NCBI GenBank assembly: GCA_964017125.1 | Contig: OZ024903.1 | Coordinates: forward strand, 59,954,670 to 60,018,669 | Source of the DNA: Flabesymbios commensalis | Taxonomy: Eukaryota; Annelida; Polychaeta; Terebellida; Flabelligeridae | Direction of reading: 5' to 3' | Length of the DNA: 64,000 bases | Shown: in pieces, positions 1-12,010 of the stretch | Numbering within the stretch: position 1 is the first letter of the stretch | Layout of the letters: each line of letters begins with the position of its first letter | Made by a program: the position numbers and the translations under genes | The notes under the pieces: generated by a model | What the model was told of the DNA's origin: nothing | Database searches by the model: none | What the model saw: only the letters and a program-made list of their open reading frames with translations

Positions 1-24
1 CTCACCTACGGTGACGGCGGGAGC
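1..24. repeat. Terminal hairpin half of a pearl/Helentron-like element
   Basis: The first 24 bases match 11158-11181, the 3' half of a terminal hairpin (loop TAC, stem ending CGGCGGGAGC). The window therefore opens on the very end of another copy of the element seen at about 9.7-11.2 kb; the rest lies outside the window. Confidence 0.6.
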
Positions 25-275
25 TAATTAGTGAGCGATCGTGCATATTACCAGCATACATGTGTTGGACAATGTAATCGATGTCAACACGAGCCACTGC
101 GCCTTTCACTGCCGATTTGCACACATGTACATAATTTTGCCCAGTTCTGTTACATCTTATATTTAATAACGGTACACGGTCACGACCTAAATAAAAATAA
201 TAAATGGTATGACTAATAATTGAAAACGACATTACACTATTTTCATTTCTATAATTGCGGGACACCCACATTTAT

Positions 276-985
276 CCTCGTTTTTTTTATTCCTTCTTCT
301 CCTCGATCTCATCCTCCTGCTCCTTCTCTCCGTCATTTTACTTCTCTTCATCCACTCCCCCCCCCCTCACTTTCCATCATTTTGTTCTCCTTCTTCTCTT
401 CTCTTCCTCTCCTGTTCCATATTCTCCTCTTCCTTTCCTCCTCTTCATTCTTCTTATTTCCCTCCTCATCCTTCTCCTCTTCCTCCGCCACCTTTCTCTC
501 CTCCTCTTTCTTCCGTCCTTCATATTCTCCTCATGCTCCCCTTCTCTTCATCATTGTTATGTCCCTCACCTCCTACTCCTTCTCCTCTTCCTCCTTCTGC
601 TCTACTATTTGTCTTCATCCATTTTAGTTTCCTCTTTCTTTTTCTCTTCCTACCTCCACCAACACCTCTCATATCATCATGTCTCTACCTCTCTCCTCTC
701 TCTCCTCCCTCTCCTCCTTCTCTTTTTCCCCCCACCCTTCCTCCTATATTTGTAATATTTGTATCATTCTCTTGTTTTGTCTCTCTACTGCCCCCTCCAC
801 CTCTCGTCATCATCTTTATCCGTGGCGTCCTTCACCTTCTCCTCCTTATCGTCTTCCTCCTCCTCCCCTTTCTCATTATCTTCCTGTTTCCTCTGTTTCT
901 TCTCCTTATCCTTTTTCTCTTTCCCTTTCTCCTTCTCCTCCCTTTTCTTCTTCGTCATTTCCAATTGATATTTTCATGAATATTT
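276..985. repeat. Polypyrimidine (CT-rich) tract, about 0.7 kb
   Basis: The plus strand is almost entirely C and T, with TCC/TTC/CTC words and only scattered purines. Long open frames here translate to runs of Ser, Leu, Pro and Phe in every frame, as expected of low complexity rather than of genes. Such a homopurine-homopyrimidine stretch can form triplex DNA; that is a general property and is not shown here. Confidence 0.9.
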
Positions 986-1041
986 GTTCTCCTGACTAGT
1001 AGGTATCATAGTAGTAGTCTTAGGATTATCGAAGTTGTCTA

Positions 1042-1145
1042 GTTAATATTATTATTATTATTATTATTAAGAATAATAATATTATTAGTAGTATTATTAT
1101 TAGTATTAATAGTATTATCAGTATTATTAGTAGTATTATTCAACT
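1042..1145. repeat. ATT/AAT microsatellite
   Basis: Imperfect trinucleotide array made of ATT, AGT and AAT units, including an internal switch from ATT to AAT that makes part of it self-complementary. Confidence 0.85.
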
Positions 1146-4100
1146 AATACCAGCTTTGATTTACTAGTCATTTTGTATTTTTTATATTATATAGTTAGGC
1201 CTATGTTTCGCTATCTTATATATGTAATTGAACATTCAATGTCATAGTTTTGGCCGTAATAATATATCAGAACGATTTTTGTCACCGAAAACAAATGATT
1301 TTGACACACGAAGAAAATACCCTTAATAAGAGTGACCACAATAATCTATTTACGACTGTTGCTACATGTCTTGGCAGACCAATTTAGCAGCGTTTGTATC
1401 CGCATGTTACGTCGGTTAGGCACGCACATAGCTCTAGATTCTGTTTGATTAAGATGTTGCTGCATGATTACAGGCACTAATTACAGGACGATACATCAAA
1501 AGCCTGCATGTACGCTAGCAGCTAAAGGCAGATAAAACAATGCTTTTGTTGCTAGGTAACAATCATCTGTTTGTTGTGGAATTGGTATATATGTATTTAA
1601 ACATTTATTAATATGACAGTCATCAAGGCAGAACCAGCACAACATTCATCAGGATTGATCCTAGGTTAACAAGATGCCCACCAGGTGTCGGTACGCCAAT
1701 ATTTCACGCCACACAAAATGACGGGAAAAAAGACCATCATGTTTGATGGTGGCAAAATCTATCCTGCAAAGTGTGAAATGCGAATTGAGCTGATGTTATG
1801 GCAGCACATCTTGGCGGTGAGAATTCATCTCTCCAGAGATATTTCGCACACTGAGATGTGTGTCACACCGCGATATTTCGCACACTGAGATTTGTGTCAC
1901 ACCGCCATATTTGGTATCCCTTACATCAGGGACAGCCCAACAGTGCGTCTGCAGAACGAGCTGGCAGCGATTGTAATACTTTACACAGCCATATTGCTGA
2001 AGGAAATCGTTTTAATGTTTTATCCCCAGCATCTGGCTCTATAGGGCCTGCCTCTCACGCCTCGACTCCTACTGTCCTGAATTCTGAACATAAACAAAGG
2101 ATATAGTAATAAATCTTCTTATACACTAGTAGGATATGCTGTTCTTTATTTTGCCACCGGAAAAATAATTGTCGATAGTGAGAAAATCTATTCTTACACA
2201 AGGTTGTGCAGATGAAAGAACATCTATTATCTACAAAATTAAATACGATATACGACAAGCAGGTGGTAGGATAATTAGTGTTATCAAAATTCATTCTTTC
2301 GTTCATTCATTTTTCGTTTATTCATTCATTCATTCATGCATTCATTCATTCATTCAAATTTCTTCCTTTATTATTTTCCCCCATTCACCCACCTGCTGTC
2401 CACATCGCCCTCATTCGCGTCCACGAAAAAAAATGTGTCCATTAGCTTGCATTCACAGTCGCTTGCCCCCATGTGATCATGCGCATTTGCAGCGAGGAAT
2501 TGACAAAATATCACTGGCCAGAAAGCTTGATGTTAGCCCGGCGTCGAATCAGCATTGTGTATTTCTGAAATGTGGACCAGTAAGCTATACGGTATGACAG
2601 GCAGCTCCATATATTTCAATCCCGTGGACATTTTGTGGGTTTCCACCATTACCCGCTCTTTTAACACTGTGTCTGCTGCATTCATATCCATGTTCAGAAA
2701 TACACAAAAGTAAAATCTACCATCATATAATACTAGACTTCACCCACTACCCATACATTATTTTCCAATCAGACGATTTTATAATGCGCCAATTTCTATA
2801 ATTGAACTTTTTCTCACCAAGTCAGAAATCGCTGAGAACAGAAAAATTAATTGGATGACTGAGAAACACGAAGCCGTGATCCGATGTTGTTTTAATGCTG
2901 TCACACCGTCTGTAATGTTGGTCCAGTATTTAAACAAAGATGGTGAACTTGTTAGTGACTGACATGCTGAAAATGAAGCCATCTGGACGAGAATAATCCC
3001 CGCCAACTGACAGCACACGACGTACATCCCCATTAAAAAACTACCTCAACCAAATCACTGATGCCCATATTGCGTCGACTTAACTAGAAATGATGTCAAA
3101 AGAACAATAAATGGCCTCCCCGCGGAGTACCAAACCTACACTCGTTTTCCTCCCACTCTCATTATCCGACACACATTGGAATGAAGACAATTAGTGACGA
3201 CCGTACATTGTGCGGCAGAATTTTGCAAATGCTCACTGCAAAATGGCCCACCAACTGTTAAATATAGTCATCACTCTCAATTAACCGCTCTGACGTTGAA
3301 GTTGCAATAATGAACTCACATAATTATGCTATTACATTTCAAATACAACCTATTATTATTAATACAGGTAATATATCATAATTATTTCATTTTCCACGCC
3401 CCGGTAACCTCAATGTACTGTAGCTCTAGTGCATGTACATGGAGATGTTGTTGTAAAACACATCTTCTTCAAATATTTCGACCGAAGTCAATAGAAATGT
3501 CGGACAAACGCTGCTGGAATGCCGAGATAACAATACAATTCCGGAATCACTTTAATATGATGTAGTTATCAGGAAGTAATGGCACCCTGCACGAATTATG
3601 GAATGAATTATTTACTATAAACAAGCTCTAGACATACGAAAGAGTCAAATTATATATTTTCGTCGCTTTATGATAACTAAGTATTATTTGTATCCTATCC
3701 CACACTCAATGACGTAAAATCGCCTGGGCAAACGTTGAGCCAACATGGGTATTAACGTCTCATTTTGGCTGGGGTAGTCAATGAATGACTCGAGATGTGA
3801 TTTACTAGTTGAATTACTAATCAGGGGTTAGATTTATGGACAAGATAGACTCCATCTTACACATAATACTTCAACTTAATGAGAAAGCATGTGACAGGAT
3901 TATTGTCCTTCCATGCCACAAATAGATGGACATCACACTCTATCCACCGTTATGGACAATATAATGGTGATTCCATCATCACATTGGCAATATAATGCGC
4001 ACAAAATCCGTAAACAAAATCTACCCATACCTGTCCCCGTAGGGTTATATCAATGACCAATGATGGATTATTTATAATATCCATAATATGTCACGATCCT

Positions 4101-5138
4101 AATAATGCGTGGCAAAAATAACGTGTTTGCAGCTGTATTCTAGAAAGTGTTGACTTACATTTTAGACATATGTCAATGCATACAACTGAGAAATGGCGTT
4201 ATTTGATAAATACGTGCTGTCAATGTATATATAATAATGTTTTAAATTATAACAGTTTATAACAGAATAACAGTGTTTCTGACAACCTAGTAGAACATCA
4301 GCGCAAGATGTGACTGCTTGTGTCACGAAAACAGCTCAAAAACATTATATTAAAAGCGGCCAGGGAATTAGCTTATCTGCTGTGTATTTTAAAGGAAAAC
4401 AATTTTTTTTGATTGACCCATAAAAAATCCACCCACACCCAAAAAATTATTTCTTAATCGCAAAGATAATTTCAAGTAAAATAAAAGAAAAAAATGGCCT
4501 CCAATGGCCTCCATTCATCGCAGTGTTTTATCAAAATTTCTCCCGTCAGCATTGTATGTAAGGCATTCTCTCCAACTCAGATCGTGTGACGTAAAATTTT
4601 AATGAGAAATCCGACAAACGGTTCAGAATATATCATGCTGACAATCTTTTTGGGCGGCCAGTCCCACCAGTCTGACCGTCATCATACTTAAATATATAAT
4701 ATATACTAGACTACATATATATTTCACTCTTATTACATGTATATGTAAAAAATAAACACAATTTTAGCTTTTGGGTGAAAGCGGCGGCGGACCAATGACA
4801 AGTACAACAAGCATCCCGCTAATATCGGGGGTGCTTAATAATATCAGAATGACGATTCTAAATAAAGAAATAATTGGAGAGTTCTGACAACCTCCAGAGT
4901 AGAGAGGCGTGGCAGTATATTGTGATAGTCGAGGCAGCGCATCACCGCTGCTTAGCAACAGAACACAAACTGAAGCACAGTCCGAAAATGGACGTCATCA
5001 AGCCTGTCAAGCCATACAACTTGCCCAGGCAGCTGCATGGCGACCCTGCTATAAATGACACCCCCTGACATAGTATTTCTAATTTGATTGAGTCTGTAGA
5101 TCCTGGCAGGTGGGGCTATAAGGTTTCCCTGTGGGCCA
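1146..5138. other. Gene-free AT-rich stretch
   Basis: Apart from a CATT microsatellite near 2.3 kb I see no gene, RNA gene or repeat I can name. Open frames are short, overlap between strands and show no family motif. Confidence 0.6.
2293..2357. repeat. CATT microsatellite
   Basis: Array of CATT units with a few interruptions (TTTT, CATG). The same tetranucleotide forms the tail of the SINE at 53650-54096, so this could be the tail of a decayed SINE, but no head is recognisable upstream. Confidence 0.75.
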
Positions 5139-5145
5139 CTGGGTC

Positions 5146-5257
5146 TACCCAGCAAACACAAAACATTTGTATAACATTTATACAATGTCGGACCAACGTC
5201 GAAGACGTTGGGCCGACATTGTATAAATGTTATACAAATGTTTTTTGTTTGTTGGGT
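5146..5257. mobile_element. Palindromic MITE, CCAGCAAACA family, near-perfect
   Basis: Two arms of about 55 bp are near-perfect reverse complements: the left begins ACCCAGCAAACACAAAACA and the right ends with its mirror GTTTGTTGGGT. The centre carries the family word GACGTTGGGC. TA dinucleotides flank the CCCAGC/GTTGGG ends, suggesting TA target duplication as in Tc1/mariner-type elements. It is non-autonomous. This is one of the best preserved copies in the window. Confidence 0.85.
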
Positions 5258-5338
5258 AGGTTTTAGATAACGACACTTTTATCTCTAGAGAGTACACACA
5301 GGTCTGTGAGCGCCATTCGACGCGTATTATCTATAATA

Positions 5339-5564
5339 TTAAACCTTTAAGCGCTGAAATATTTTTATATAAAACATGGAGACCTGAAGTTTTTTTTTCA
5401 ATTTGAAATTATCATAAATGTTTTAGTCAGCTCTTTCAGCTTCATTTGAATACCTTTTTTATGGGTCCACGATATTTTAATTCTTTCAGTGCGGGGACCG
5501 TCTTTATATGTCAGAGACGTCAGATTGTGACGTATAAAGACGGTCACCGCACTGAAAGGGTTAA
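5339..5564. mobile_element. TTAA hairpin MITE, GCGCTGAAAGGG family
   Basis: TTAA lies at both ends (5339-5342, 5561-5564). The left end reads ACCTTTAAGCGCTGAAA and the right end CGCACTGAAAGGG. The right part is a hairpin from TTTCAGTGCGGGGACCGTCT to its mirror around 5483-5559. TTAA target duplication with a CCCTTT terminus is characteristic of piggyBac-type elements. Related copies: 7385-7600, 14659-14890 and 27478-27580. Confidence 0.75.
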
Positions 5565-5639
5565 ATAATAAATGTGTGCAAAATATGTTTTCGATCAAGG
5601 ACAATTATTGCAAATGTTTGGTCTGAAATTAAAGATATA

Positions 5640-5748
5640 CGAGTATTTTTGCTACCAACTGAAGTTGTGGGTCGCGGTGGAGGAGAGACAGAATATAAAT
5701 TGGGAGAAATTGGTACTAATTTATTAAGTTGGCGCTCTAAGGGTTAAA
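5640..5748. mobile_element. Partial TTAA MITE (right half)
   Basis: Contains the segment GAAGTTGTGGGTCGCGG and ends GGCGCTCTAAGGGTTAA, matching the right half of the family seen at 13892-14125 and 57723-57971. It lies directly beside the element ending at 5564, so the two may be nested or inserted side by side. Confidence 0.5.
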
Positions 5749-6106
5749 ATTTAAGTTAACATTCCTGATAATATGTTCTCTTCTGTTCTACAAGGGTATA
5801 AGAAATTATAAATTACTATATCCAATGCTAAGAAATTAAACAATTACTCAGTGAGGTTGGAACGATGAACTAATGTGAAAAAAGGGAAAAGAGAAATACA
5901 AAACAACGGCGTAATAAGGCCTGGTGTATAATATCATGCACTGACATGATTTCCCCCCCATCATCAACAGGTAATTGCACACATTGATTACCTGATTAAT
6001 AGACCCAGCATTGAACCAGAGTTTGTACAATGCCTCGTGATTCTCGGCACACAACTAGAAAGTGAACACCAACAGGTGTGTGTCATCAAGGCAACAATAA
6101 AAGCAA

Positions 6107-6413
6107 TCAAGAGTCGAAGACGTTGGGACGACGTTGTACAAATGTTATACAAATGTTTTGTGTCTGCTGGGATTCCATCTAACATAGCACGTTCACCCAA
6201 TGTGTTATCAATGTTGGATCAACGTCTTGGCATTATGATATCAATGTCGGATCAACGTCTTGGCATTATGATATCAATGTTGGATCAACGTTTTGACATT
6301 ATGATATCAATGTCGCATCAACGTTTTGACATTATGATATCAATGTTGGATCAACGTTTTGACATTGGCCCAACATTGATAAAGCGTGGGCTCACGTTTC
6401 ATGTTTGCTGGGA
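6107..6413. mobile_element. CCAGCAAACA-family MITE with internal 33-bp tandem array
   Basis: The left part (6107-6173) is a half palindrome ending TTTTGTGTCTGCTGGGA. The rest, ending CATGTTTGCTGGGA, holds five 33-bp units at about 6208-6372 built on TCAATGTYGGATCAACG. The unit is a multiple of three, so a frame stays open through it, but it is repeat DNA. This looks like local expansion of the MITE core. Confidence 0.75.
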
Positions 6414-7186
6414 TAATATAGACCTTAATTAATTACCTCCATGATGCGCATGGTAGCTCAGTGGAATAACTAAAGGCAGCAATATCTTCTGACCTCTAGA
6501 TAATAATTATAGCGACCTGGCTGTCTGTCGAAGAACATGTCTTGGCATAAAATGTGGATCACCACAACTGTTGTGATGCCTTTCACCCCCCCCCCCCCCC
6601 GAATAATCATTCGTTTTCTAAATAATTATTTTGTATGATTAATTAAAGACGAGCTACGAATTCGCATTGATACAAAGAATCATACCATTTTCACGTTCTT
6701 TCCGATTATTTTGCTGACATCCTGCTGACATGTTTATAGAGCCCTAATCGCCTCTTGAATCGCTTTATTGTGCATCCAAGCAATACCGATAGACCTACAA
6801 TTAAACATGTTGCATTATAACATTGATAAATATATATGGAACATGAGTATAAGCTATAATACCCCCATCCGAGGAGCTCATCCATAGTAAATTAAAAAAA
6901 TCTACATTAATTGGGTAATATTTTTGCACATAGTGGGGTTTACTTCAGCTGTCTTACTACATTTATTATCATTCGCATATTTGTCAAAATCATTTTCATT
7001 TATACTGTCGTAAATCTGTAAAGACTGTAAATCGCTCAATATGACAAGGCTGACGGAGATACGGATGACGTATAGACAAATAATCAGGGGGCTTCACCTC
7101 AGCTCGGTCAGCTGATTTTAATTAGTCATATTACAGGAGATGGGGATCTATAAATCTGCCTGGTGAGCAGGGCGTGCACCGGCTGA

Positions 7187-7303
7187 CGCCGTGTTGGTTT
7201 AATGTTGATCCAGCGTCGCAGACGGTGGACCAACATTAAACCAACCCTGCGACGCTGGATCAACATTAAACCAGCACTGGGTGAATATCTCGTGTTTGCT
7301 GGG
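7187..7303. mobile_element. CCAGCAAACA-family MITE
   Basis: Shows the family core (GATCCAGCGTCGCAGACGGT, then ACCAACATTAAACCA) with a partly duplicated inverted core, and ends CTCGTGTTTGCTGGGA. The left terminus is degraded. Confidence 0.7.
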
Positions 7304-7384
7304 AGCTCCCTCTTAAGACTGTCATTTGCCGGCTGCTTCAGTGATTGAATTACAACATGGGTAGAGACAACCTGTCATATTGTT

Positions 7385-7600
7385 ATATAAGCCAAGAGAC
7401 CAAAGGTTTTTCCTAAAATTTGAAATCATCAAAAATGTCTTAGTTATCTCTTTCGGCTTCATTTGAAGACCTAGGCTATGTTATGGGTCTACGGCCATTA
7501 TAGTTTGTTTAATTCTTTCAGTGCGGGAACCGGCTTTAGACGTCGGAATCTGACGTCAGATTCTGATGTCTACAGACGGTTCCCGCGCTGAAAGGGTTAA
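7385..7600. mobile_element. TTAA hairpin MITE, GCGCTGAAAGGG family
   Basis: Aligns over most of its length with 5339-5564 (shared words TTTGAAATCATCA, CTTCATTTGAA, ATGGGTCTACG). The terminal hairpin TTTCAGTGCGGGAACCGG / CGGTTCCCGCGCTGAAAG is well preserved, followed by GGGTTAA at 7594-7600. The left TTAA is not recognisable. Confidence 0.7.
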
Positions 7601-8543
7601 TCAAACCCAGGCTGTAACTAGTCATCTATTCCCAGCCACACACTGTCTGATTGTGGGCATCTCCGGTGCTACACCAACATTGAAGCAGCGTTGGGGTACG
7701 GTTGACTGGGAGAGGATAAAAAAACGTCGGACATCAATCCCCACAGTGAAAATACCAAGTAATCCAGATGCAACTTTTATATCCTTAAATATTTTTTTCA
7801 AATTACAAGCATATAACTAAATGTAAAATCTTATAACCTCTTTACCCCTTTAAATCTTTTTTTTTCTAATGTGCTGAAAACAAACTAATAGAACAATGAA
7901 AACCCTTGTAGCAAAACCAGCTGATAGTAACTCTTCACGAGCTCCGTCTAGCGAATGTGATAACATTAGTCATGAACATGATGAAGCTGCAAGCGAAACG
8001 GCAGAAGAACTTGAAACGTGTATTCTACATGTAGGTTATTAAGATCTTATCGAGACAACAGCCCAAACGCGCCACTTTCAGTGGATATCCACTTCCAGTA
8101 GATATCTGGCAAATACTATTTTGATTTTAATTAATATAAACGTTTCAGGGATATAGTGAAGACATGTTTACCACTCTTGGTGCTTATGTCACAAAAGTGT
8201 TCGGCCAATCTAAGATTCTCCCAAAACAAACAGCATTGTCTATATTATTCTTTTTCAACTAATTCTTTGCAAAAAGAATATTAGTATAGAAAGGATAAAA
8301 TTACCGACTTCACGCATTGAAACTTCGAATGACTGAAATCAGTAGATGACACGGTAATTTACTAAATTGTTAATTAATTGAAAATATTTTTTTTATTAGC
8401 GGACATCGCCAGTGTACAATAAAAATCATTGCACGTTTACGGATTAATTTAATAACAAGGAGTAAACGGATAGTACTGATCACTGTACAGTAGTGTCATA
8501 ATAGGTGTCTTAGTATTGAGAGGCGTCCATACTAAAACACATC

Positions 8544-8621
8544 TCGTCGCCTCGGAGCTAAAGGATCCTATCTGACACTCGTTAGAGTGGCAGATAGGAT
8601 CCTTTTGCTCCGAGACGACGA
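8544..8621. repeat. Hairpin element of 78 bp
   Basis: Near-perfect inverted repeat: the left arm contains CTCGGAGCTAAAGGATCCTA and the right arm TAGGATCCTTTTGCTCCGAG, joined by a loop of a few bases around CTCGTTAGAG. It is probably a MITE core, but I see only one copy and no clear target duplication. Confidence 0.6.
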
Positions 8622-8639
8622 TCTGAGCAGTGTATCAAG

Positions 8640-9566
8640 TAGATGTAGATCATAGTTACGATACGGAAAAGCAGAGTCAATGCCAAGAAAGCCTTTATAT
8701 AAGTATATGACCGTCAAATGGTGGTTCTAGTTTCAGCATCCCTGATGTAGCCTACCATACACTGAATTACACCCAACGTCGTTAAGATTGAACAATGTCT
8801 GAGACATTTACCGGACATTAAGCCAACAGTTAGCCTACATCTCATGTAAATTGATTTAAATCTATATAGAACATCACGAAACAAATATAAATGGATCACG
8901 GTCGGTGGAAAATAACAAAATAGAGATTAATTATAAAAAATATATCAAAATACCAAGTGGGTTGCGAGTGAAATAAGATTCTTATTTTTACAGTATGTAC
9001 TTAACCTTTAAATAATCTGTGTGTATTTTTATTCAACTTGCATGCTCAACCTTTAAACCAAAATGTACGCGAAGTTGTTTTTCTACGTAAATATAATTCA
9101 CCACCATCATAATCATTATACTATCTTTATTCAGCACTTGATAGTCGAGTTAGTCATGAAAAAACTTAATGTACATACGTAGAACAAACGTCTGCGACGC
9201 TGGGCCACCATTAAATCAACATTTTGTCTGACATGCGCCTCACCTGTACATTAGGAGTAGGCGTGATGCAAATGTGCTTCAAAGTGTTTGGCAGAAGTCC
9301 TACAATTATACAAAACAGAAACAGGTGGTGTTAAAAACAGGTGGGTACGACGCCAAGCCACATTACAAATTTTAATGTGGAAATTGTTTATTCACCACTC
9401 GATTATTTGACCAATACTTCATCGATAAAGAAACTCCCGTTATGTTTTTACTGAATGCCAGATACGACTGGTGAACTCTTGTAACCGAAATTTAAATTTT
9501 CTGTTTTCTGATACAGTAAATGCTCTATACTCCCCTGGTCCAGTTTAGCCTGGATGTACCCCTACA
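8640..9566. other. Gene-free stretch
   Basis: No coding or RNA feature is supported. A short fragment at 9190-9225 (TCTGCGACGCTGGGCCACCA) is a relic of the CCAGCAAACA MITE family. Confidence 0.5.
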
Positions 9567-9680
9567 TTCCAGCAAACACGATACGTCGAACTTGCGCTGT
9601 GTTAAAGTCGGACCACCGTCTTCGACGCTGGCCCAACAATAAAACAATATAGACTAAACGTCTCGTGTTATTACTGGGAA
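9567..9680. mobile_element. CCAGCAAACA-family MITE
   Basis: Starts CCAGCAAACACGATACGTCG and ends CGTCTCGTGTTATTACTGGGA, so both termini are recognisable though diverged. The core reads GACCACCGTCTTCGACGCTG. About 114 bp. Confidence 0.75.
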
Positions 9681-9699
9681 ATACTGAATGAACAAGACT

Positions 9700-11181
9700 A
9701 CATAAGTCCAGAAGCTCCAGTTCCGAATTAGAATTTGATAGGGGGCCATTTTGAATTTGATCAAGTCAGAATTTTTCAAGATGCATCCTCATCTGAAATC
9801 TCACATTTCATTCTATAGTAATCGTCTAGCTATCTAGCACGGTTTACCAAATATCGGCCATGTGAAAGTGAATAATGGCCTGAAGGCGGGCATTTTGAAT
9901 TTGATCAAGTCGAAATTTTCCAAGATGCATCCTCAGCTGAAATCTCACATTTCATTCTATAGTAATGGTCTAGCCATCTAGCACGGTTTACCAAATATCG
10001 CCCATGTGAAAGTGAATAATGGCCGATAGGAGGCCATTTTGAATTTGATCAAGTGAAATTTTTTACAAGATGCATCCTCTCCTGAAATCTCACAATTTGT
10101 TTTATAGTAATGGTCTAGCCATCTAGTACGGTTACCAAATAACAGCTATGTGAAAGTGAATAATGGCCGATAGGCGGCCATTTTGGATTTGATCGAGTCA
10201 ATTTTTTTCAAGATGCATCCTCTCTTGTAATCTCACATTTTGTTTTATAGTAATGGTGTAGTTATCTTGAGCGGTTTTTATGATATTCCACAATATCAGG
10301 CCTGTCGAGGTGAATAATGGCCGATAGGCGGCCATTTTGAATTTTATCAGCTTGAAATTTTTCAAGATGCATCCTCTCCTGAAACCTTACAATGTATTTG
10401 ATATTAATGGTGTAGCTATCTTGAGCGGTTTTCATGATATTCCGCAATATCAGGCCTGTCGAGGTGAATAATGGCCGATAGGCGGCCATTTTTAATTTTA
10501 TCGACTTGAAATTTTTCAAGATGCATCCTCTCCTGAAACCTCACAATTTGTTTTATAGTAATGGTGTAGCTATCTTGAGCGGTTTTCATGATATTCAGCA
10601 AAATCTTTCAGTCGGATTTACCGATGTTATAAATTAGATCAAAGTGCTGGGTCAACTTCAAGGTCAAGGTCCAAAAACCTGAAAAGGCACAACTAGGGAC
10701 CTTAGAGAACATGTATGTGCAATATGACTGTCATCGGTCCAGTACTTTTCGAGATCTGCTCCGGAAACGAAGTGCGCGTCAAAACGTCTAAATAGGTCAT
10801 AGTTCTGAACCAGAAGTAGGTCAAAGTTCAAATACCCCAAAAGGCACAACTAGACACCCTAGGGGTGTTGTGTGTAAAATTTGAAGACAATTGGACAAGT
10901 ACTCTCAGAGATATGCTCCGGAAACGAATTGTTTACGGACGGCCCAACGGCCCAACGGCCCAGCGTCGTAACATCATCATTTTCTCCTCTGCGCCCTTGC
11001 GTATTGAATTCAGATTAAAAATATTTTCCCCTGTCCATTATCCACCTGGAAGTAACCCACATACCAAAAATTGTTATCCTAGCTTATTTTCTTACAAAGT
11101 TATAGGCAAAAGAAGAGGCAAAAAAAAAACGGAGGTAGAATCCATAGCTCCCTCCGTCTCACCTACGGTGACGGCGGGAGC
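9700..11181. mobile_element. Pearl / HINE-like (Helentron-associated) non-autonomous element
   Basis: Three parts in order: a tandem array of about 145-bp units (9738-10605); two diverged ~160-bp units carrying AAAAGGCACAACTAG and ATGCTCCGGAAACGAA (about 10640-10932); and a terminal hairpin at 11147-11181, stem GCTCCC(T)CCGTC / GACGGCGGGAGC. Central tandem repeats plus a 3' hairpin are the architecture described for oyster pearl elements and Helentron-associated elements. There is no transposase. The family assignment is inference; the repeats and hairpin are directly visible. Confidence 0.55.
9738..10605. repeat. Tandem array, six units of about 145 bp
   Basis: Units begin near 9738, 9883, 10025, 10170, 10316 and 10462. 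Each contains GGCGGCCATTTTGAATTT, then CAAGATGCATCCTC, then AATCTCACA or a variant. The last two units are closest to each other (shared GATATTCCGCAATATCAGGC), which suggests more recent duplication at that end. Minus-strand open frames over the last units are repeats of each other and not genes. Confidence 0.88.
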
Positions 11182-11930
11182 AAATGAATGCATGGGGTTT
11201 CAAGCCACCTTTTTTGTGTACATATAGGCTAAACTGGGCCATCATGCCATATGAGCATTCTCTTGATATGAACATGGATGTATACCGTGATGGCTTATGG
11301 ATGGCATAACTCGCCCTCGCACACACATAGACAGCATTGGCAACACAATAGTGTATGTAACATGGTTATTTTTAATCTTAGCGAGGGTCTCCCAGCCACG
11401 TACATGTAATTTGGTAAAAATTGGTACGTAAATTGGTCTGTCTACAATTTTGTCAATGCAAATACTTCAAGCATTAACATTGAAAACAACGGTTAGTTTT
11501 TAGTATAGGGGTTCCACCTATGTGTTACAAATATGCTTACAAATATTCAGAATTGGTTGTTTCATACATGTATGTAATACATTGCCACATGGGATGCAAG
11601 ATTCCCCATCCTTCCTACGAGAGGTCGCATTCTAGGGGCCAATGGGAGTGTGGCATCGTCTAGGGTATATATCTACATCTGGGTTTTGCAATTTGCTACT
11701 GTAGTAGATGGGAAATGTTTTCACTCCTCTATCTTCACAATCACGTAACTTTTCAACACATTGCATATCAAACTCAAAGGATGTTTTAAAACGGTTCTGT
11801 AGTCGATATATCTAAATATCTCGTTAACCAAGGTTGGCTTGTTGCGGACAATTACGGAGAAAGATTTTTTCAAAAGGCGGGGCATACATGTACATCCTGA
11901 CGTCATCCTAACAAACAACATACATGGAAC
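11182..11930. other. Gene-free stretch
   Basis: No supported feature. It contains TATAGGCTAAACTGGGCC near 11225, the reverse complement of a word found in the SINE tail at 30360-30390 and near 9540, so a short repeat fragment may be present. Confidence 0.4.
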
Positions 11931-11934
11931 CAAT

Positions 11935-12010
11935 GACCGCTTGATATGGGCCAGACATTGGACCATCATTAAGCCAGCATTGGGTTGATGTTTCGTGTTC
12001 ACTTGGATAG
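11935..12010. mobile_element. Fragment of CCAGCAAACA-family MITE
   Basis: Matches the right half of the family: GGGCCAGACATTGGACC, then CAGCATTGGGTTGATGTTTC and GTGTTCACTTGGA. The left half is absent. Confidence 0.55.

Noticed and set aside
220-999. Several overlapping plus-strand open frames of up to 166 codons
   Set aside because: All are translations of one pyrimidine-rich tract; composition is Ser/Leu/Pro/Phe in every frame and there is no domain.
6037-6432. 131-codon open frame with repeated MLDQRLGIMIS
   Set aside because: It is the translation of a 33-bp repeat inside a MITE; the period is divisible by three, so openness is expected.
10262-10601. Minus-strand open frames sharing MHLEKFQ
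   Set aside because: They are two units of the 145-bp tandem array, not protein genes.
9738-10605. Regularly spaced repeats as a possible CRISPR array
   Set aside because: Units are ~145 bp and contiguous with no unique spacers, in a eukaryotic context.
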